Assembly (NCBI GenBank): GCA_013330765.1
Contig: DUHU01000062.1
Location: 1 to 7,401 of the forward strand
Origin: Candidatus Poseidoniaceae archaeon
Lineage (GTDB): Archaea; Thermoplasmatota; Poseidoniia; Poseidoniales; Poseidoniaceae
Direction: 5' to 3'
DNA length: 7,401 bases
The number at the start of each line of letters is the position of its first letter. Position 1 is the first letter of the stretch. The notes under the pieces are model-generated. The model saw nothing but the letters and a program-made list of their open reading frames with translations, did not search any database and had not been told where the DNA came from. A program made the position numbers and the translations under genes. Positions 5,536 to 7,401 of this stretch are shown here, piece by piece.

Positions 5536-6873
5536 TCACGTCCTGTGCACGTCCTCAACGGCGGCCTCCACGGTGCCGTCGACGAGGTGGACCAAGAGGC
5601 CATCGCCCACGGCCACGTCCTTGACCGAGCCGATGACCCCGCCATCGGTTTGCTGCAACATACCGTATCCTCGCTCCAACACCTTGCGTGGGTCTGTGGT
5701 CCGGAGGGCCGCTTCCAGGCCCGCCAATCGGGTGCGTTGGGAACTGACGTTGTGTGCTGTGGCGCGTTGCAAGGCATGAGCATGCGCTGCAAGCCTCCGT
5801 GCAGCCACGTTCAGGTGGGCGTCGACCGTGGCATCAAGGCGTGATTGCAGGTCCGTGAGTTCAGTCCGAGCACGGGCCAAACCCGCGACCGGAGCGCCTG
5901 CCAAACGGTGGCGGAGAAGATGGTGCTGCTGGCGGATTTCGACGAAACGTCGAGCCGCAGCGGCTTCGAGGCGCATCACAAGGTCATCTTGTCTGCGGTC
6001 CAGATCCAAGCGGACAGGGACCACCCGTTCGGCCGCATCCGAAGGCGTGGAGGCGCGCACGTCTGCGACCAGGTCGCTGACCAAGACGTCGGATTCGTGT
6101 CCGACCGCTGAGACCACCGGCACTGGCATGCTGACCACAGCGCGGACCACCCGTTCCAGGTTGAAGGCCCACAGGTCCTCTGTTGACCCCCCACCGCGTC
6201 CAACGATGATCACGTCAACGGGGGGCACGCCCAACGCTTCTGCTCGCACCGGGTCGGCCAAGCGGGCGGCCACACGGAGTCCACGTGCAATCTCTTCAGG
6301 CGCTTTGTCGCCCTGAACCAGCACGCCGATCACGGTCCGTCGAAGTCCCGGCCAGCGGTCCTCGGTGAGGCGCAACACGTCTGCTTCGGCCGCAGAATCG
6401 GCACCGATAATCACGGCGACGTGGCGGGGAATCGAGGGCAGCGGCCGGCGTGGTCGGTCAAGCACGCCTTCTGCTTTGAGCGACGCGATGAGTTGCCTCC
6501 GCTCCGCTTCGAGTTCCCCGATTTTGTCCACAGCATGGATGGAGGTCACTTGGAGTTGGAGTTGACCGCGAGGTGGATAGAGGTCGACGCTTCCAACGAC
6601 GACGACTTCAGCGCCTTCCTCAAAATCCCTCGAAGGGGCTCGGCTTGACCACATTACGGCATCGATGGACGCGTCCTCGTCGCGAAGGGTCAGGTAGACA
6701 TGACCCGATCTGGCCCGCGTCCACCGGGCGACTTCCCCCCGAAGCATCTGATGTTGAAGGGTGGGCTCTTCGTTGAGCAGTCGCCTCAATCCCAGCACGA
6801 AGCGGCCCACGGGAAGGGCGCTACCGAGCACTTCTGGGGTGAGCATGATGGCACAGGTTCGTCGGGCGTTCAT
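5536..6873 (-). CDS. xseA: Exodeoxyribonuclease VII large subunit
   Basis: XseA is the catalytic subunit of exonuclease VII. The 445-residue product has normal length and domain order. An N-terminal OB fold (about 18-115, with LRGEVARWTRARSGHVYLTL) is followed by the catalytic domain (about 145-290, with VQGDKAPEEIARGL, VIIVGRGGGSTEDLWAFN at 221-238, and AVGHESDVLVSDLVADVRAS). Next come a long helical coiled coil (about 290-395) and the C-terminal RKVLERGYGML...VGDGLLVHLVDG segment. The usual ITSPTGAAIRDIL stretch reads IIGADSAAEADVL; the aspartate of RD is kept as Asp165. The ATG at 6873 overlaps the stop of the small upstream gene (TGATG), which favours it over the in-frame ATG at 6846; longer versions run into that gene. 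Exonuclease VII is best known from bacteria, so ancient transfer into this archaeal lineage is possible. Confidence 0.93.
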   Translation of the reverse strand: MNARRTCAIMLTPEVLGSALPVGRFVLGLRRLLNEEPTLQHQMLRGEVARWTRARSGHVYLTLRDEDASIDAVMWSSRAPSRDFEEGAEVVVVGSVDLYPPRGQLQLQVTSIHAVDKIGELEAERRQLIASLKAEGVLDRPRRPLPSIPRHVAVIIGADSAAEADVLRLTEDRWPGLRRTVIGVLVQGDKAPEEIARGLRVAARLADPVRAEALGVPPVDVIIVGRGGGSTEDLWAFNLERVVRAVVSMPVPVVSAVGHESDVLVSDLVADVRASTPSDAAERVVPVRLDLDRRQDDLVMRLEAAAARRFVEIRQQHHLLRHRLAGAPVAGLARARTELTDLQSRLDATVDAHLNVAARRLAAHAHALQRATAHNVSSQRTRLAGLEAALRTTDPRKVLERGYGMLQQTDGGVIGSVKDVAVGDGLLVHLVDGTVEAAVEDVHRT

Positions 6874-7046
6874 CAACGCATGGGGTCGTCGCCCCGCTCT
6901 TGTGGTCGGTGTTCCGCCGTCCTTTGGTGGCGTGCTTCGACTTCCTCCAGCTTGAGCCGAACCTTCCTCCGAAGGGCCCACACGATGAGTGCGACGATCA
7001 ACACGTTGACGATGAGGAGGAGCGATTCTTCGATGCCCCACGCCAT
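6873..7046 (-). CDS. Small single-pass membrane protein (57 residues)
   Basis: This short gene is read between the ferredoxin and xseA. The product has a short acidic N-terminus (MAWGIEES), one hydrophobic helix (about 9-25, LLLIVNVLIVALIVWAL), a basic stop-transfer stretch RRKVRLKLEE and a charged tail rich in Glu, Arg and His that ends in DPMR. Support comes from a very good ribosome binding site, GAGGTGA at 7057-7051, four bases before the ATG. Its TGA also overlaps the xseA ATG by one base (TGATG), and it fills what would otherwise be a 182-base hole in the operon. The charge pattern suggests N-terminus out, C-terminus in. No family is recognised. The overlapping open frame in the xseA register lacks a comparable start. 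Confidence 0.75.
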   Translation of the reverse strand: MAWGIEESLLLIVNVLIVALIVWALRRKVRLKLEEVEARHQRTAEHRPQERGDDPMR

Positions 7047-7050
7047 GTCT

Positions 7051-7057
7051 TCACCTC
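7051..7057 (-). promoter_or_regulatory. Ribosome binding site embedded in the ferredoxin stop codon
   Basis: On the minus strand, the ferredoxin stop TGA (7058-7056) runs straight into GGTGA, giving TGAGGTGA, so the termination codon forms part of the Shine-Dalgarno of the small membrane gene. This site decides the start at 7046. Confidence 0.7.
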
Positions 7058-7346
7058 AAATCGGGGGACGAATCTCAATGTCCACGTCCCCGACCGGTCG
7101 CTGGATGCAGCCGAGGCGCGCTCCTTCGTCGACGAGGAAATCGTCCAAGCCGGGGGGGAGGACTTCAGGGACGTCCACACGCCCCTCAAGCAAGGTGACC
7201 ATGCACGAACCGCAGGTTCCTGACGTGCAGTTTGTCGGCAAGGACAACCCCGCCTCAAGCGCATGTTCCACCAAGGTTTGGTCCTCTTTTGTTGGGGTTT
7301 GACCCAGCAGCGTGGCCCCGCGGAAAAAGCGGACCAAGAAACCCAT
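7056..7346 (-). CDS. Plant-type [2Fe-2S] ferredoxin
   Basis: This is a small cytoplasmic one-electron carrier. The 96-residue product has the four cluster ligands in classical plant-type spacing, C40-x4-C45-x2-C48-x31-C80 (NCTSGTCGSC, then RLGC), within a beta-grasp fold of normal length. TLVEHALEAGLSLP precedes the cluster loop, and IQRPVGDVDIEI forms the closing strand. The protein is acidic, usual for ferredoxins. The ATG at 7346 is preceded by GAGGTG whose first bases belong to the stop of the upstream gene, the same layout as at the next junction. It lies nine bases after the upstream gene and nine before the small membrane gene, so it is inside the exonuclease VII operon. The redox partner cannot be told; the MIP18-like gene three genes downstream is a second Fe-S-linked member. 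Confidence 0.93.
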   Translation of the reverse strand: MGFLVRFFRGATLLGQTPTKEDQTLVEHALEAGLSLPTNCTSGTCGSCMVTLLEGRVDVPEVLPPGLDDFLVDEGARLGCIQRPVGDVDIEIRPPI

Positions 7347-7355
7347 GTGGGCACC

Positions 7356-7401
7356 TCAGCGGTCCTTGAACCGCGTCCAGCGGCCCGTTTGCTTGTTGAA
7401 G
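7356..7401 (-). CDS. C-terminal end of an unidentified gene (partial)
   Basis: On the minus strand the frame from the window edge reads FNKQTGRWTRFKDR then TGA (7358-7356). It is only 14 residues, basic and aromatic, which reads like the tail of a real protein but is too short to identify. The gene call rests on the stop being built into the ferredoxin Shine-Dalgarno (TGAGGTG) and on the nine-base gap, which is the same as at the next junction. Confidence 0.6.
   Translation of the reverse strand, partial: FNKQTGRWTRFKDR

Noticed and set aside
5532..5792. Upstream extension of xseB inside xseA
   Set aside because: It reads Arg/Ser/Trp/Thr-rich sequence out of frame with xseA. The XseB signature begins right after the ATG at 5531.
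6874..7041. Extension of xseA upstream to a start near 7041
   Set aside because: The added residues are Arg/Pro/Gly-rich and unlike the XseA N-terminus. The region encodes the small membrane protein in another frame with a strong ribosome binding site.
1..7401. Mobile element, CRISPR array, toxin-antitoxin pair, defence island or RNA gene
   Set aside because: I saw no transposase, integrase, direct-repeat array, attachment site, tRNA-like cloverleaf or known defence domain. The content looks like core chromosomal genes.

Overview
The window looks like ordinary chromosomal sequence from an archaeon with a high-GC genome (about 60% by eye). The best guess is a marine Thermoplasmatota lineage such as Marine Group II (Poseidoniales). 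The evidence is an archaeal-style phosphoglycerate kinase N-terminus, short intergenic gaps, Shine-Dalgarno sites of the GAGGTG/GGGGTGA type mixed with an apparently leaderless gene, and a two-pass membrane protein with a long Pro/Gln/Met-rich tail. The lineage is inference; no rRNA or other marker is present. I see no mobile element, CRISPR array, tRNA, rRNA or phage gene. Coding density is very high, and the longest gene-free stretch is the 85-base divergent intergenic region at 1407-1491.

Layout. (1) Minus strand, 1-1406: a membrane protein with an extracytoplasmic domain (426-1406), followed downstream by the N-terminal 126 residues of phosphoglycerate kinase (1-379, running off the window). 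(2) A short divergent promoter region, 1407-1491. (3) Plus strand, 1492-5072: a tight five-gene cluster. It holds an M24-family metallopeptidase, a small Cys/His (zinc-finger-like) protein, a 270-residue helical protein whose N-terminal half resembles two tandem histone folds, a thioredoxin-like CxxC protein, and a roughly nine-pass membrane protein with an apparent internal duplication. (4) Minus strand, 5017-7401: a tight operon read right to left. It begins with the last 14 codons of an unidentified gene, then a plant-type [2Fe-2S] ferredoxin, a 57-residue single-pass membrane protein, exonuclease VII large subunit (xseA), small subunit (xseB), and a divergent MIP18/DUF59-family protein. 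The two operons converge and their last genes overlap by 56 bases.

How the genes work together. XseA and XseB form exonuclease VII, which degrades single-stranded DNA. Their operon also holds an iron-sulfur electron carrier and a protein of a family linked to iron-sulfur cluster assembly, so it mixes DNA processing with Fe-S/redox functions. The plus-strand operon joins protein turnover, a putative DNA-binding histone-like protein, a zinc-finger-like protein, a redox protein and a membrane protein. No single pathway is obvious, and co-transcription is inferred from spacing. The most interesting leads are the candidate tandem histone-fold protein, the cysteine-rich MIP18-like protein in the exonuclease VII operon, and the small membrane gene coupled to xseA.
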